From Candidatus Anaerostipes avistercoris (GTDB lineage Bacteria; Bacillota; Clostridia; Lachnospirales; Lachnospiraceae), in contig DWWD01000005.1 in the NCBI GenBank assembly GCA_019119895.1, positions 1 to 64,000 of the forward strand: a stretch of DNA of 64,000 nucleotides. Direction: 5' to 3'. Of this stretch, positions 24,977 to 33,056 are shown piece after piece. Every line of letters begins with the position of its first letter. Position 1 is the first letter of the stretch. The notes beneath the pieces were generated by a model. It was not told the DNA's origin. It searched no databases and worked only from the letters and a program-made list of their open reading frames with translations. Position numbers and translations under genes: made by a program.

Positions 24977-25561
24977 ATGGAACAGAAAACCTGGAAAGAC
25001 ATACCGGGATACGGCGGAAGGTATCAGGCCAGGATGGACGGTCAAGTTTCAAGAAAGTATAAAAACGGGAAACGGAAAATATTTTCGCAGTACACGAGAA
25101 AACCTGCTCATGGAAGCAAAAGATATTATGTCAAGCTGACAGATCCGGAGACCAGGAAGGCGAAGGATGAGCCGGTACATCAGATCGTATTAAAAACTTT
25201 TGCGGGACCGTGCCCGGAAGGCTGCATACCGATCCATAAGAATGGGATACCGGAAGACAACTTCCTTACAAACTTATGCTATATGTCAAAAGCGGCCGTA
25301 GGGAAGAAGGTAGGAGGAAAATCAAAAAGAAAGCCAGTTGCCAAGATTGATAGCAGCGGTGAGATAGTAGCCTTCTATTCTTCTGCCAGAGAAGCCGGCC
25401 GGGAAAATCATATGAGTTATCAGACGATCATAGATCGGTGCAACGGGAAAGTGCAGGGAACCTTTGCCCCGGATGGATATGCGTACAGCTGGGATGAGGA
25501 CAGGAAAACCGAAGCAGCGATACGAAGAATAAAAGCGTTAAGAAAAGTTAAGGAGGAATGA
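24977..25561 (+). CDS. HNH homing endonuclease with NUMOD domains
   Basis: 194 residues. N-terminal NUMOD4-like segment (KTWKDIPGYGGRYQAR), a central HNH core (VHQIVLKTFAGP ... IPIHKNGIPEDNFLTNL) and a C-terminal NUMOD1-like DNA-binding segment (FYSSAREAGRENHMS). The middle H/N positions are retained, so it may be active. Free-standing endonucleases like this are selfish elements within phages. Start ATG 24977 behind AAAGGAGG. Confidence 0.82.
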   Translation: MEQKTWKDIPGYGGRYQARMDGQVSRKYKNGKRKIFSQYTRKPAHGSKRYYVKLTDPETRKAKDEPVHQIVLKTFAGPCPEGCIPIHKNGIPEDNFLTNLCYMSKAAVGKKVGGKSKRKPVAKIDSSGEIVAFYSSAREAGRENHMSYQTIIDRCNGKVQGTFAPDGYAYSWDEDRKTEAAIRRIKALRKVKEE

Positions 25562-25562
25562 C

Positions 25563-25997
25563 ATGCAGGAATCAGAGAAAGCCCTTGAAATACTTAATAA
25601 GCTATCATTCTTCGGCAGTCAGAGAGCTGGAAGAGAACTGTGGAATGAAAAGCCGAGAGAAGTGCAGGATGAGGATATCGCGAGTTTCAACAGGGACATT
25701 GAATATCTACGGGACTTTATCCGCAAGCGCATGAATGACGGCTGGATACCAATACAAGATAAGCTCCCAGAAGATGATGTTGATGTTTTAATCACATATG
25801 CAGATATAGATGATGAAAATTATACAGACATTTGTATCACAACATATGGATATGCGTACTTAGGCGGAAATAAATTGGATTTTAAAGAGTGGAGAAGCCC
25901 ATTTGAGTATTTTAAAACGAACTACAAAGTAATGGCATGGAGACCTCTTCCAGAGCCATACCGACCAGAAAGGAGCGATAGCCATGACGGAGAATGA
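25563..25997 (+). CDS. DUF551-containing phage protein
   Basis: 144 residues. The C-terminal part has the DUF551 signature GWIPIQDKLPEDDVDVLI ... VMAWRPLPEPY. The N-terminal 55 residues are helical. Function unknown; very common in phage early regions. Confidence 0.75.
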   Translation: MQESEKALEILNKLSFFGSQRAGRELWNEKPREVQDEDIASFNRDIEYLRDFIRKRMNDGWIPIQDKLPEDDVDVLITYADIDDENYTDICITTYGYAYLGGNKLDFKEWRSPFEYFKTNYKVMAWRPLPEPYRPERSDSHDGE

Positions 25998-26355
25998 AGC
26001 TATTTTATATATCAAAAAATGGTATCAACCAACAACGGAACCAAAAGAAAGAGAAAAAGCTATTAAAGCTTTATCAATAATCCTAAAAAGCATAGAAGAA
26101 ATCCAACAGTATCGTGAAATCGGAACCGTGGAAGAGTGTCGGGAAGCGGTGGAGAAATTAAAAAGGGCAGAGGAAGCATTAAATGTTATTTTGTCCGGGA
26201 ATTACAACGACGAATGCAATTTTTGTGTACATAACGATAACCCGATGGCAAATTGCCAATGTATATGTGGAGACGGTTCATGGTGCATACACAATGCAAA
26301 ATGGAACGGGAAAACTTCAGAGGATGAGAATTTGGAGGGAATGGAAGATGAGTGA
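25984..26355 (+). CDS. Phage protein with cysteine cluster
   Basis: 123 residues. Helical first half (EIQQYREIGTVEECREAV is a recurrent phage segment), and a second half rich in Cys (CNFCVH, CQCICGD, WCIH), possibly binding zinc. Overlaps both neighbours. Confidence 0.65.
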   Translation: MTENEAILYIKKWYQPTTEPKEREKAIKALSIILKSIEEIQQYREIGTVEECREAVEKLKRAEEALNVILSGNYNDECNFCVHNDNPMANCQCICGDGSWCIHNAKWNGKTSEDENLEGMEDE

Positions 26356-26566
26356 GATTAAATTAAAACCGTGTCCGTTCTGCGGCGGACAAGCTGTAAT
26401 ACATGTTAGTGATGGCGTATGCGTGATATGTAAAGAGTGCGGATGTCAAACAATAAGTCTTATAGATGGAAATTCTCAAGGAAAATCATGTGGCGGTGCG
26501 ATATACAGAGTGATAGACAAGTGGAACAGGAGGGCAGGTGAACAGGATGAGGTTAAACAGAAGTGA
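26348..26566 (+). CDS. Lar-like restriction alleviation protein
   Basis: 72 residues with the Lar-family zinc pattern: LKPCPFCGG near the start and a second CxxC (CKECG), ending IDKWNRRA. Lar of Rac prophage modulates type I restriction enzymes in favour of phage DNA. Homology is by the Cys pattern and the N-terminal motif; anti-restriction activity here is inferred. Start ATG 26348 overlaps the previous stop. Confidence 0.7.
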   Translation: MSEIKLKPCPFCGGQAVIHVSDGVCVICKECGCQTISLIDGNSQGKSCGGAIYRVIDKWNRRAGEQDEVKQK

Positions 26567-26789
26567 TAGAGATGTGCAGGTGATCCAATTTGTACATAGC
26601 GGGGAAGATTTAAGGTATAGGATTCTTATTCCTGCAAAATACGAAGACACTTCAGATCATAAACCAGGTTGTGAGATTATGAGAATTGATTTTGACGATT
26701 TAGAAGAAGTGATGACGTTAATTCATTGTCTTGGTCAATTCGCACATGAAGTGAGAAATAGAATGGGAGAATGGAGGAGAGAAAGATGA
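26547..26789 (+). CDS. Small phage protein
   Basis: About 80 residues (ATG 26547; a GTG at 26538 is also in frame). Reads as beta strands followed by a helix. Overlaps the next gene. No recognised domain. Confidence 0.55.
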   Translation: MRLNRSDRDVQVIQFVHSGEDLRYRILIPAKYEDTSDHKPGCEIMRIDFDDLEEVMTLIHCLGQFAHEVRNRMGEWRRER

Positions 26790-27049
26790 GTAATGATTTA
26801 ATCAGCCGGAAAGCGTTACTAAAAGAGTTAAGAGAAATCATGGATGAACCACACAATACTATGTTTTTAATGGGTATAGGAGCGGCTGTATCGATTGTAG
26901 AGCATAGAGAAACAGCCTTTGACAAGGAAAAGGTGATTGGAGAATTAAAAGAACAGATAGAATTGGTATCATACAATCCGATCATGTCCGGAATATACAT
27001 TAAAAAAGATCGAGCGCTTGATATCGTTGAGAAAGGCGGGGTTGAATAA
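26786..27049 (+). CDS. Small phage protein, SNDLISRKALL family
   Basis: 87 residues; starts SNDLISRKALLKEL, a segment seen at the start of many clostridial prophage proteins of unknown role. ATG 26786 behind GAGGAGAGAAAG; ends by sharing an A with the next ATG. Confidence 0.6.
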   Translation: MSNDLISRKALLKELREIMDEPHNTMFLMGIGAAVSIVEHRETAFDKEKVIGELKEQIELVSYNPIMSGIYIKKDRALDIVEKGGVE

Positions 27050-27264
27050 TGGCATACATAGATTGCCCCTGCTATTCCTGCAACGACCGAACGACAGGAG
27101 CCAAAAGAGTAGCCTGTCACCCAGGATGCGAGAAGTTCGCAACCTGGAAGGAAAAACAGCAGAAGGCAAGGGAGAAGAAAAAGAAGGATAAGCCATACCG
27201 GTCTGATACGATGGCGAAATCCATAAAAAGAAAACAGATGAACCAGAAGGCGGGAAGGAGATAA
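27049..27264 (+). CDS. Small Cys-rich basic protein
   Basis: 71 residues. CPCYSCND and later CHPGCEKF could bind zinc; the last 35 residues are mainly Lys/Arg/Gln. Possibly nucleic-acid binding. TAATG overlap with the gene before. Confidence 0.6.
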   Translation: MAYIDCPCYSCNDRTTGAKRVACHPGCEKFATWKEKQQKAREKKKKDKPYRSDTMAKSIKRKQMNQKAGRR

Positions 27265-27267
27265 TCA

Positions 27268-27411
27268 ATGGACATAATTTTATTCTTGGCAATCATGGGA
27301 CTTGCGGTATTCGCATCCGGATTGATAAGGGAAAACAACGAACTGAGAGAAACTATCAAGCGGCAGGAGAAGATGCTGAAATTCCTGACCGAAACGGAGT
27401 TAAAGCCATGA
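27268..27411 (+). CDS. Very small membrane-anchored protein
   Basis: 47 residues: one hydrophobic N-terminal helix (about residues 2-19), then a charged amphipathic helix. Start behind GGAAGGAG; its stop overlaps the next start (ATGA). Unknown. Confidence 0.5.
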   Translation: MDIILFLAIMGLAVFASGLIRENNELRETIKRQEKMLKFLTETELKP

Positions 27412-27602
27412 AAAATCCATGCAAGGCCTGTGCAGAATACTGCATGGGTCTATGCTGGAAACGGATAGAGTATCTGGAATGGTACCAGGGATATTGCGAT
27501 AGAGTAAGGCAAGAGATTAGGAGGGTACATGGACAAGAAGACATTAAAGCAGTACAGACCATTAAAGCGGGAACAGGAGATGATAGAAAAGAAGCTGGAT
27601 AA
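27408..27602 (+). CDS. Small Cys-rich phage protein
   Basis: 64 residues beginning MKNPCKACAEYCMGLCW, a likely zinc or metal-binding N-terminus. It overlaps the following regulator gene by 74 nt, so part of the C-terminus may be non-essential, but the ATGA start overlap supports translation. Confidence 0.5.
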   Translation: MKNPCKACAEYCMGLCWKRIEYLEWYQGYCDRVRQEIRRVHGQEDIKAVQTIKAGTGDDRKEAG

Positions 27603-27945
27603 GCTAGAAGAAAGAAAAGAAACGGTTCCGGCTGTCTATGGAAAAGTAAAGGGATCTGCACCTGAATTTCCGTACATAGAGACGCATATGACTGTAGCCA
27701 TGTGGGAGCCAAAGAGAATGGACAGCATTGACAGGCAGAGGATAATAAACGAGAAGCGCAAGGATCAAGTGAATGCCCTCCTGATCGAGATAGAAGAGTT
27801 CATTGCAGATATTCCAGACAGCACTCATCGCCAGATATTTGAAATGGTGTTCTTGGATGGGAAGACACAGCAGGAGGTCGGCGAAAGTGTCGGATACAGT
27901 AAAGGGAGAGTGTCTCAAATAATTAGTCAATATGTGAAAGATTAA
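27529..27945 (+). CDS. Late-gene transcription regulator, ArpU/RinA-like
   Basis: 138 residues. Helical N-terminus and a C-terminal sigma-region-4-like helix-turn-helix, GKTQQEVGESVGYSKGRVSQI. Its position, last before the packaging genes, is that of ArpU/RinA regulators that switch on late transcription. The site it acts on may be the inverted repeat at 27980-28002. Start behind TTAGGAGGG. Confidence 0.78.
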   Translation: MDKKTLKQYRPLKREQEMIEKKLDKLEERKETVPAVYGKVKGSAPEFPYIETHMTVAMWEPKRMDSIDRQRIINEKRKDQVNALLIEIEEFIADIPDSTHRQIFEMVFLDGKTQQEVGESVGYSKGRVSQIISQYVKD

Positions 27946-27965
27946 ACCTATTAAACAAAATAGTA

Positions 27966-28002
27966 TGCTATAATTATTCTAGAACGAATAGATATTGTTC
28001 TA
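27966..28002 (+). promoter_or_regulatory. Candidate late promoter with inverted repeat
   Basis: Extended -10 TGCTATAAT (27966-27974) with no recognisable -35, which suggests need for an activator. TAGAAC (27980-27985) and GTTCTA (27997-28002) form an inverted repeat straddling the expected start point. It sits between the ArpU/RinA-like gene and the terminase genes. Confidence 0.55.
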
Positions 28003-28158
28003 ATGGTTTTCAAGGAATTTCTTTCATGAATTTTTACCATGGGCGGCCAAGAGTCGCCCTCCCCTTACGGAATGAATCCGGGCAACCTTCGGGTCCCGGG
28101 TCTTTAAAATGGTGATGATAGGTTTTGTCATATACATCTTCCTTAGTTTTATTTTTCG

Positions 28159-28184
28159 GCACCCAGAGATGGGTGCTGTTTTTG
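28159..28184 (+). terminator. Terminator-like hairpin before terminase
   Basis: GCACCC/GGGTGC stem (28159-28164 with 28171-28176) followed by TGTTTTTG. It would separate early and late transcription or be overridden by the late regulator. Confidence 0.6.
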
Positions 28185-28197
28185 TACTTAAATTTAC

Positions 28198-28270
28198 GTG
28201 GAGCAGCATATCGCCAACGGCAGGTGTGTAGGGTCGCGCCCTGTGTCCCGGTTCGACTCCGGTGCTCCAC
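28198..28270 (+). other. tRNA-like structure (degenerate tRNA or mimic)
   Basis: An 8-bp closing stem GTGGAGCA/TGCTCCAC and a near-canonical T-arm (CCGG-TTCGACT-CCGG). A possible anticodon arm GTAGG-GTCGCGC-CCTGT would read CGC. The D-arm is poor: only weak pairing (GCAT/GTGT) and an over-long loop, and bases 9 and 26 are missing. I think it is a tRNA relic or a tRNA mimic rather than a working tRNA. Confidence 0.5.
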
Positions 28271-28299
28271 TTTAAAAACAAGAAATGAGGTGAGCCTGA

Positions 28300-28749
28300 A
28301 TGACAGAAAAACAAAAATTATTTGCAGATGAATACCTGATTGACTTAAATGCCACTCGGGCTTACCGGGTGGCATATCCGTCTGTAAAAAAAGATGAAAC
28401 GGCAAGAGCAAACGCAAGCAGATTGCTAACAAATGCTAACGTTAAAAAGCACATTGATGACCGGCTCGAAGAAATTCACAATGAAAAAACAGCAGATGCT
28501 CAGGAGGTCATGGAATATCTTACTTCTGTTCTCCGGGGCGAAAGTACATCTGAAGAAATTGTTGTGGAAGGGTGCGGAGACGGCTGCAGTGAAGCGCGGA
28601 CAATGGAAAAGAGACCTTCTGAAAAAGATCGACTAAAGGCTGCAGAGCTCCTCGGAAAACGCTTCGGGCTGTATACAGATAAAGTGGATATGGATGCCGA
28701 TATGGATCTGCATATTACTGTTGACTACGGTGAGGATGATACCAGATGA
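28300..28749 (+). CDS. terS: Terminase small subunit
   Basis: 149 residues of the Terminase_2 (XtmA) family: it opens TEKQKLFADEYLIDLNATRAY and has a helix-turn-helix N-terminal DNA-binding domain. Recognises phage DNA for packaging. Overlaps the large subunit gene by 4 nt. Confidence 0.92.
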   Translation: MTEKQKLFADEYLIDLNATRAYRVAYPSVKKDETARANASRLLTNANVKKHIDDRLEEIHNEKTADAQEVMEYLTSVLRGESTSEEIVVEGCGDGCSEARTMEKRPSEKDRLKAAELLGKRFGLYTDKVDMDADMDLHITVDYGEDDTR

Positions 28750-30029
28750 ATATTACGGTAGAGGCAAATCCTTGTTTTAAAGAGGTGGATTGGAGCCATA
28801 AGCGCTACATTGTGATGAAGGGATCTGCTGGATCTGGAAAGAGCGTAGACACAGCGCAGAACTATCTCTTGCGTTTGATGCAGGATAAGGGAAGGAACCT
28901 GGTCTGCATCCGAAAGTCAGACATCACAAATCGAGACAGCACCTATGCAGAGTTGACAGGAGCCGCTTATCGGATGTTTGGGGAGCAGACAGATCGATAT
29001 TGGAATATCAAACAAAGCCCGTTGTCACTTACCTGCCGAGCAAACGGAAATCAGATTATTTTCCGCGGAGTAAACGACGAGAAACAGCGTGAAAAACTTA
29101 AATCCATTACTTTTCAGCGAGGGAAGCTGACAGATGTATGGATTGAAGAGGCAACAGAAATAACGCAGGCAGATTTTGAGATTATAGATGACCGTCTTAG
29201 AGGAGAGCTTCCTTCAGGGCAGTTTTATCAAATACGGATGACCTTCAACCCGGTGAACAGGAATCACTGGATTAAGAAGGCCTTTTTTGATGTTCCGGAT
29301 CCAAATGTTCTGACGCATCACAGCACATATCTGGACAATCGTTTTATTGATGCTGCATATCATGCCCGCATGGCCCGCCGTAAGGAAGTAGATCCGGAAG
29401 GTTACCAGATCTATGGCCTGGGAAAATGGGGAGAAGTCGGCGGATTAATCCTGCATAACTGGAAGGTAGAAGAGATTAGTCAGAACCTGAATGATTATGA
29501 TGATGTTGCGATTGGGCAGGATTTTGGATTTAATCATGCAAATGCGTTGCTACTTCTTGGGATTAAGGATGACAACCTATATATTCTGCAGGAAGTATAT
29601 GTTTTTGAGAAAGAAACAGCGGAGATTATTCCACTGGCCGTTAACAATGGATTTCCGAAAAACAGGACAATGTGGTGTGATTCTGCGGAGCCGGACCGGA
29701 TCAAAGCATGGAGAACAGCCGGATTTCGGGCTAGGGCTGTAAGTAAAGAGCATACGACAGAAAAGAAGTATCAGTCTGCCCAGATCGACTGGCTAAAAGG
29801 TATTGTAAGCAAGGATAGAGTAATCCACCGCATGATATATGTGCATCCATCCTGCGTGAATACGATCAAGGAGCTGCAGCAGTGGAAATGGAAAAAGGAT
29901 GAGCGGACGGGTGAGTATCTGGATGAGCCAGTTCCTTTTCAGGACGATGCAATGGCAGCTCTTCGGTATGGTATAGAGGGATGGAGAAAGCCGAAAGCAA
30001 GATTACACCGAGTAAAAGGAGGAATTTAA
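28746..30029 (+). CDS. terL: Terminase large subunit, PBSX/Terminase_3 family
   Basis: 427 residues. Walker A GSAGSGKS (residues 26-33), Walker B-like VWIEEATE near 131, and a C-terminal nuclease domain with the acidic residues in GQDFGFNH and FQDDAMAALRY. Packaging ATPase and nuclease. Confidence 0.94.
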   Translation: MNITVEANPCFKEVDWSHKRYIVMKGSAGSGKSVDTAQNYLLRLMQDKGRNLVCIRKSDITNRDSTYAELTGAAYRMFGEQTDRYWNIKQSPLSLTCRANGNQIIFRGVNDEKQREKLKSITFQRGKLTDVWIEEATEITQADFEIIDDRLRGELPSGQFYQIRMTFNPVNRNHWIKKAFFDVPDPNVLTHHSTYLDNRFIDAAYHARMARRKEVDPEGYQIYGLGKWGEVGGLILHNWKVEEISQNLNDYDDVAIGQDFGFNHANALLLLGIKDDNLYILQEVYVFEKETAEIIPLAVNNGFPKNRTMWCDSAEPDRIKAWRTAGFRARAVSKEHTTEKKYQSAQIDWLKGIVSKDRVIHRMIYVHPSCVNTIKELQQWKWKKDERTGEYLDEPVPFQDDAMAALRYGIEGWRKPKARLHRVKGGI

Positions 30030-30031
30030 GT

Positions 30032-31390
30032 GTGTTTCGATTAGAAGATGATGAAATATTGGACGAAGACAGGCTCGGAAGATTTCTTGCCCTGCATGCA
30101 GCGGAGGCAACATTCCGGTATAAACCGTTGATGGATGCATATATGACGAAGTATCCCATTTTTCGGGAACCGCCGAAGCCTAAATATAAGCCGGATAACC
30201 GGATAGCAGTGAATTTCGCAAAATATATCGTGGACACAATGAATGGATTCTTTATCGGCATCCCGATTAAATTGCAGTGCGATGACGATAAGGTAGCAAA
30301 CTATGTTGAGCTTCTGGATCAGTACAATGATCAGGATGACAACAATGCAGAGCTGTCGAAGATCTGTAGTATCTATGGAAAAGGGTACGAAATGTATTAT
30401 GTGGATCAGGAGGGCAAGATAGGCATCACTTATCTGGATCCACAGGAAGCGTTCATGATCTATGATGACTCTGTTCTGGAACGCCCGAGGTACTTTGTCC
30501 GGATATACATGGATTCAAAAAATGTCCTTCACGGCAGTGTGTCGGATGATGAGAAAGTGCGATATTTCGTCCAGAAAGGCAAGATTCAGTTCTTGGATGA
30601 ACATGAGAAAGAGCATGGATTTGCAGGAGTTCCCGCAACTGAGTACCGGGAAAATGCGGAAGAACAGGGAATATTTGAGCCAGTTCTGACGATGATCAAT
30701 GCCTACAATAAAGCAATTTCAGAAAAAGCAAATGATGTAGATTACTTTGCGGACGCTTACCTGAAAGTACTTGGAACCCTATTGGAAGAAGATGATATTA
30801 AGCATATTAGAGATGACCGTATCATCAATTTTGATGGGGATATTGAAAAGGTGATCGTGGAGTTCTTGCAGAAGCCGGACGGCGACACTACTCAAGAGCA
30901 TCTAATCGACCGATTGGAACGTCTGATATTCCAGATTAGTATGGTGGCAGATATTTCGGATGAGAACTTCGGAACAGCATCCGGCATTGCGCTGAAATAT
31001 AAGCTCCAGGCAATGAGCAATCTTGCAAAGACGAAAGAGCGGAAGTTTAATAGCGGGATGAATCGGCGGTATATGCTGATATTCAGCAATCCGGCGTCCG
31101 GCATGCTCAAAGATGACTGGGTAAAAGTGAAGCCAATCTTCACACGGAATTTTCCGGCGAATGTCCTGGAGGAAACTCAGATTGCCGGAAATCTGGAAGG
31201 AATTGTTTCGAAGAAAACTCAGATCGGTACGCTGTCCATTGTGGATAATGTGGATGAAGAGTTACAGAGAATCGACGAGGAAGAGACGGAAAGCCAAGAT
31301 GATGCAGTTATGAGGCGGATGTTTGGAGGTGCTGCAGATGGCCAGTCAGGAGTACTGGAAAGAGAGGGAGGCCAGGCAGAGGAAGAATGA
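30032..31390 (+). CDS. Portal protein, SPP1 gp6-like
   Basis: About 452 residues. The segment NRIAVNFAKYIVDTMNGFFIG and the later SGIALKYKLQAM are typical of SPP1-type portals. GTG 30032 is the likely start: AAAGGAGG at 30015-30022 is 9 nt upstream. A longer in-frame form from ATG 29981 would overlap terL by 49 nt. It overlaps the MuF gene by 53 nt. Confidence 0.9.
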   Translation: MFRLEDDEILDEDRLGRFLALHAAEATFRYKPLMDAYMTKYPIFREPPKPKYKPDNRIAVNFAKYIVDTMNGFFIGIPIKLQCDDDKVANYVELLDQYNDQDDNNAELSKICSIYGKGYEMYYVDQEGKIGITYLDPQEAFMIYDDSVLERPRYFVRIYMDSKNVLHGSVSDDEKVRYFVQKGKIQFLDEHEKEHGFAGVPATEYRENAEEQGIFEPVLTMINAYNKAISEKANDVDYFADAYLKVLGTLLEEDDIKHIRDDRIINFDGDIEKVIVEFLQKPDGDTTQEHLIDRLERLIFQISMVADISDENFGTASGIALKYKLQAMSNLAKTKERKFNSGMNRRYMLIFSNPASGMLKDDWVKVKPIFTRNFPANVLEETQIAGNLEGIVSKKTQIGTLSIVDNVDEELQRIDEEETESQDDAVMRRMFGGAADGQSGVLEREGGQAEEE

Positions 31391-32792
31391 TATAAAGAAT
31401 GAGCGCGAATATCGGAGGCACATCGAAGAAATTTACCAGAACATGATCGATGAGATAGAGAAGGAGATCAATGGTTTTTATGGAAAGTATGCCAGAAAAG
31501 AAGGTATCACGATTGCTGAAGCAAGGAAACGTGCCGCCAAAGCCGATATTGAGGCTTTTGGCAGGAAAGCAAAGCGATATGTGAAAGATAAGGACTTCTC
31601 AACGCAGGCCAATGAAGAGATGCGGCTGTACAACATGACCATGAAGGTGAACCGACTGGAGCTTCTGAAAGCGCAGATCGGGCTGGAAATGGTAGCCGGG
31701 TTTGACGAGCTGGAGAAATATTATAAACAGGTCATGACAGATCAGGCGATAGAAGAATTTGAACGTCAGGCAGGGATTCTCGGGAAAACAGTCATTAACC
31801 GGATGAAGGCTGCGGATGCCATTGTAAATTCTTCTTTCCATAATGCCACGTTTTCTGATCGAATCTGGATGTATCAGGACATGCTTAAGAACGAATTGAA
31901 CAGCCTTTTGCAGACCGGTTTAATCCAAGGACAGAATCCAAGACGGCTGGCAACGCATCTTCGGAAACGGTTCGGAGTCAGCCAGAGCAATGCAGAACGT
32001 CTGATGATTACAGAACTTGCAAGAGTACAGACAGAGGCTCAGAAGCAGTCTTTTGAACGCAATGGATTTGAAGAATATACCTTCCTTGCGTTGGGAAATG
32101 CCTGTTCGAAATGCAAGAAACTGGATGAGAAGCATTTCGAGGTGAAGGATATGATGCCGGGAGAGAATGCTCCGCCGATGCATCCTTATTGTCGGTGTAG
32201 CATCGCGGCATATGAAGACAGCGAAGATTACGAGGCATGGCTGGACTTCTTGGATAAAGGCGGAACTACAGAAGAGTGGAACCGCTTGAAGAACGAAGAA
32301 AAATCTGATAAGATTCAATTAACAGAGGATGAGAAAAGGGCACTTCTTGAATATAAGAGCTTCCAGTCTTATAAGATAAATGAATTGTTGCGAAATAATT
32401 CAGATATTAACAGTCTTCCTGAAGAAGAGAAAATATTTGTACGCACATTAGATTCAGCTTTATCAAAGATACCTAAGTATCAAGGGAATCTTTTGAGAAC
32501 TATTGATTTTTCGGATTGGCCAAATTCACAAAGAAAAGCAGATGGATATGCAAACGAATTTGTTCTCGATGAAACAATTATTATAGACCAATATTGGAGT
32601 ACTTCGAAAGGTGTTGGATATAATAAAAATGCGAATGTCAAAATTTATATTCAAAATGCAAAAAATGGAAGAGACATTAGTTCGGTCGGGTTGGACGAAA
32701 AAGAGGTTCTATATGAAAGAAAATCACAATTCGTTGTGATAAGTAAGGTTTTTCAAGATGGTATTTGGAATATTTTGTTGGAGGAGAAATAA
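31338..32792 (+). CDS. MuF head protein with C-terminal ADP-ribosyltransferase-like toxin domain
   Basis: 484 residues in two parts. Residues 1-about 305 are a SPP1 gp7/MuF minor head protein (GLIQGQNPRRLATHLRKRF; the zinc-like C-x2-C ... HPYCRC near 260-290). Residues about 315-484 are an added domain with an R-S-E pattern of ADP-ribosyltransferases: Arg387 in NLLRTI, Ser-Thr-Ser 421-423 in QYWSTSKG, and Glu454/Glu456 in DEKEVLYE. The DNA turns visibly more AT-rich at the junction near 32320. MuF-linked polymorphic toxins of temperate phages are a known class; that this domain is active is inferred. Start ATG 31338 behind GGAGGT. Confidence 0.85.
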   Translation: MASQEYWKEREARQRKNDIKNEREYRRHIEEIYQNMIDEIEKEINGFYGKYARKEGITIAEARKRAAKADIEAFGRKAKRYVKDKDFSTQANEEMRLYNMTMKVNRLELLKAQIGLEMVAGFDELEKYYKQVMTDQAIEEFERQAGILGKTVINRMKAADAIVNSSFHNATFSDRIWMYQDMLKNELNSLLQTGLIQGQNPRRLATHLRKRFGVSQSNAERLMITELARVQTEAQKQSFERNGFEEYTFLALGNACSKCKKLDEKHFEVKDMMPGENAPPMHPYCRCSIAAYEDSEDYEAWLDFLDKGGTTEEWNRLKNEEKSDKIQLTEDEKRALLEYKSFQSYKINELLRNNSDINSLPEEEKIFVRTLDSALSKIPKYQGNLLRTIDFSDWPNSQRKADGYANEFVLDETIIIDQYWSTSKGVGYNKNANVKIYIQNAKNGRDISSVGLDEKEVLYERKSQFVVISKVFQDGIWNILLEEK

Positions 32793-32794
32793 AT

Positions 32795-32983
32795 ATGGCC
32801 TATGAAGATATTTATAATGGACTCACAGATGAAGAACGAGAAAGAATGATAAAAGCAGATATTCCCAAATTCAGAACCATAGGAGAGGCTAATTTATCAA
32901 AAGAAAAGCTAGAACAAGGAGAAAAGGATTTGTTGCGCTTGATGGAAGAATTTGATAATGATTCAAAGAATGATATTCAGTAG
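32795..32983 (+). CDS. Putative immunity protein for the MuF toxin
   Basis: 62 residues, acidic, mostly helical, starting MAYEDIYNGLTDEERERM. It begins 2 bp after the toxin gene behind GGAGGAG and is as AT-rich as the toxin tip. Position directly after a polymorphic toxin domain is that of an immunity gene. A decayed relative lies outside the prophage at 56705-56901. Immunity function is inferred from context. Confidence 0.7.
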   Translation: MAYEDIYNGLTDEERERMIKADIPKFRTIGEANLSKEKLEQGEKDLLRLMEEFDNDSKNDIQ

Positions 32984-32986
32984 ATA

Positions 32987-33056
32987 CCACCAGTCAGAAA
33001 TGGCCGGTGGTATTTTTATACTCATTTTTAAGAAAGGAAAGGTGAATAATATGGAA
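32987..33056 (+). repeat. 70-bp module A, prophage copy (terminator hairpin plus leader)
   Basis: Starts CCACCAGTCAGAAATGG, whose stem CCACC/GGTGG encloses TCAGAAATGGCC and is followed by TATTTTTAT, a terminator; then AAGAAAGGAAAGGTGAA, the ribosome-binding site of the next gene. The copy at 58179-58248 differs at about four positions; a shorter related hairpin is at 59157-59183. It marks the 3' border of the toxin-immunity cassette. Confidence 0.85.

Larger units (their letters stand above)
28003..28299 (+). other. Gene-free packaging-proximal region
   Basis: About 300 bp with no convincing gene before the small terminase. It holds a GC-rich structured patch near 28078-28112, a terminator-like hairpin at 28159-28184 and the tRNA-like element at 28198-28270. 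A cos or pac site is expected hereabouts, but I cannot point to it. Confidence 0.5.

Noticed and set aside
28198..28270. A functional phage tRNA
   Set aside because: D-arm pairing is weak, the D-loop too long and two positions missing; I keep it as tRNA-like only.
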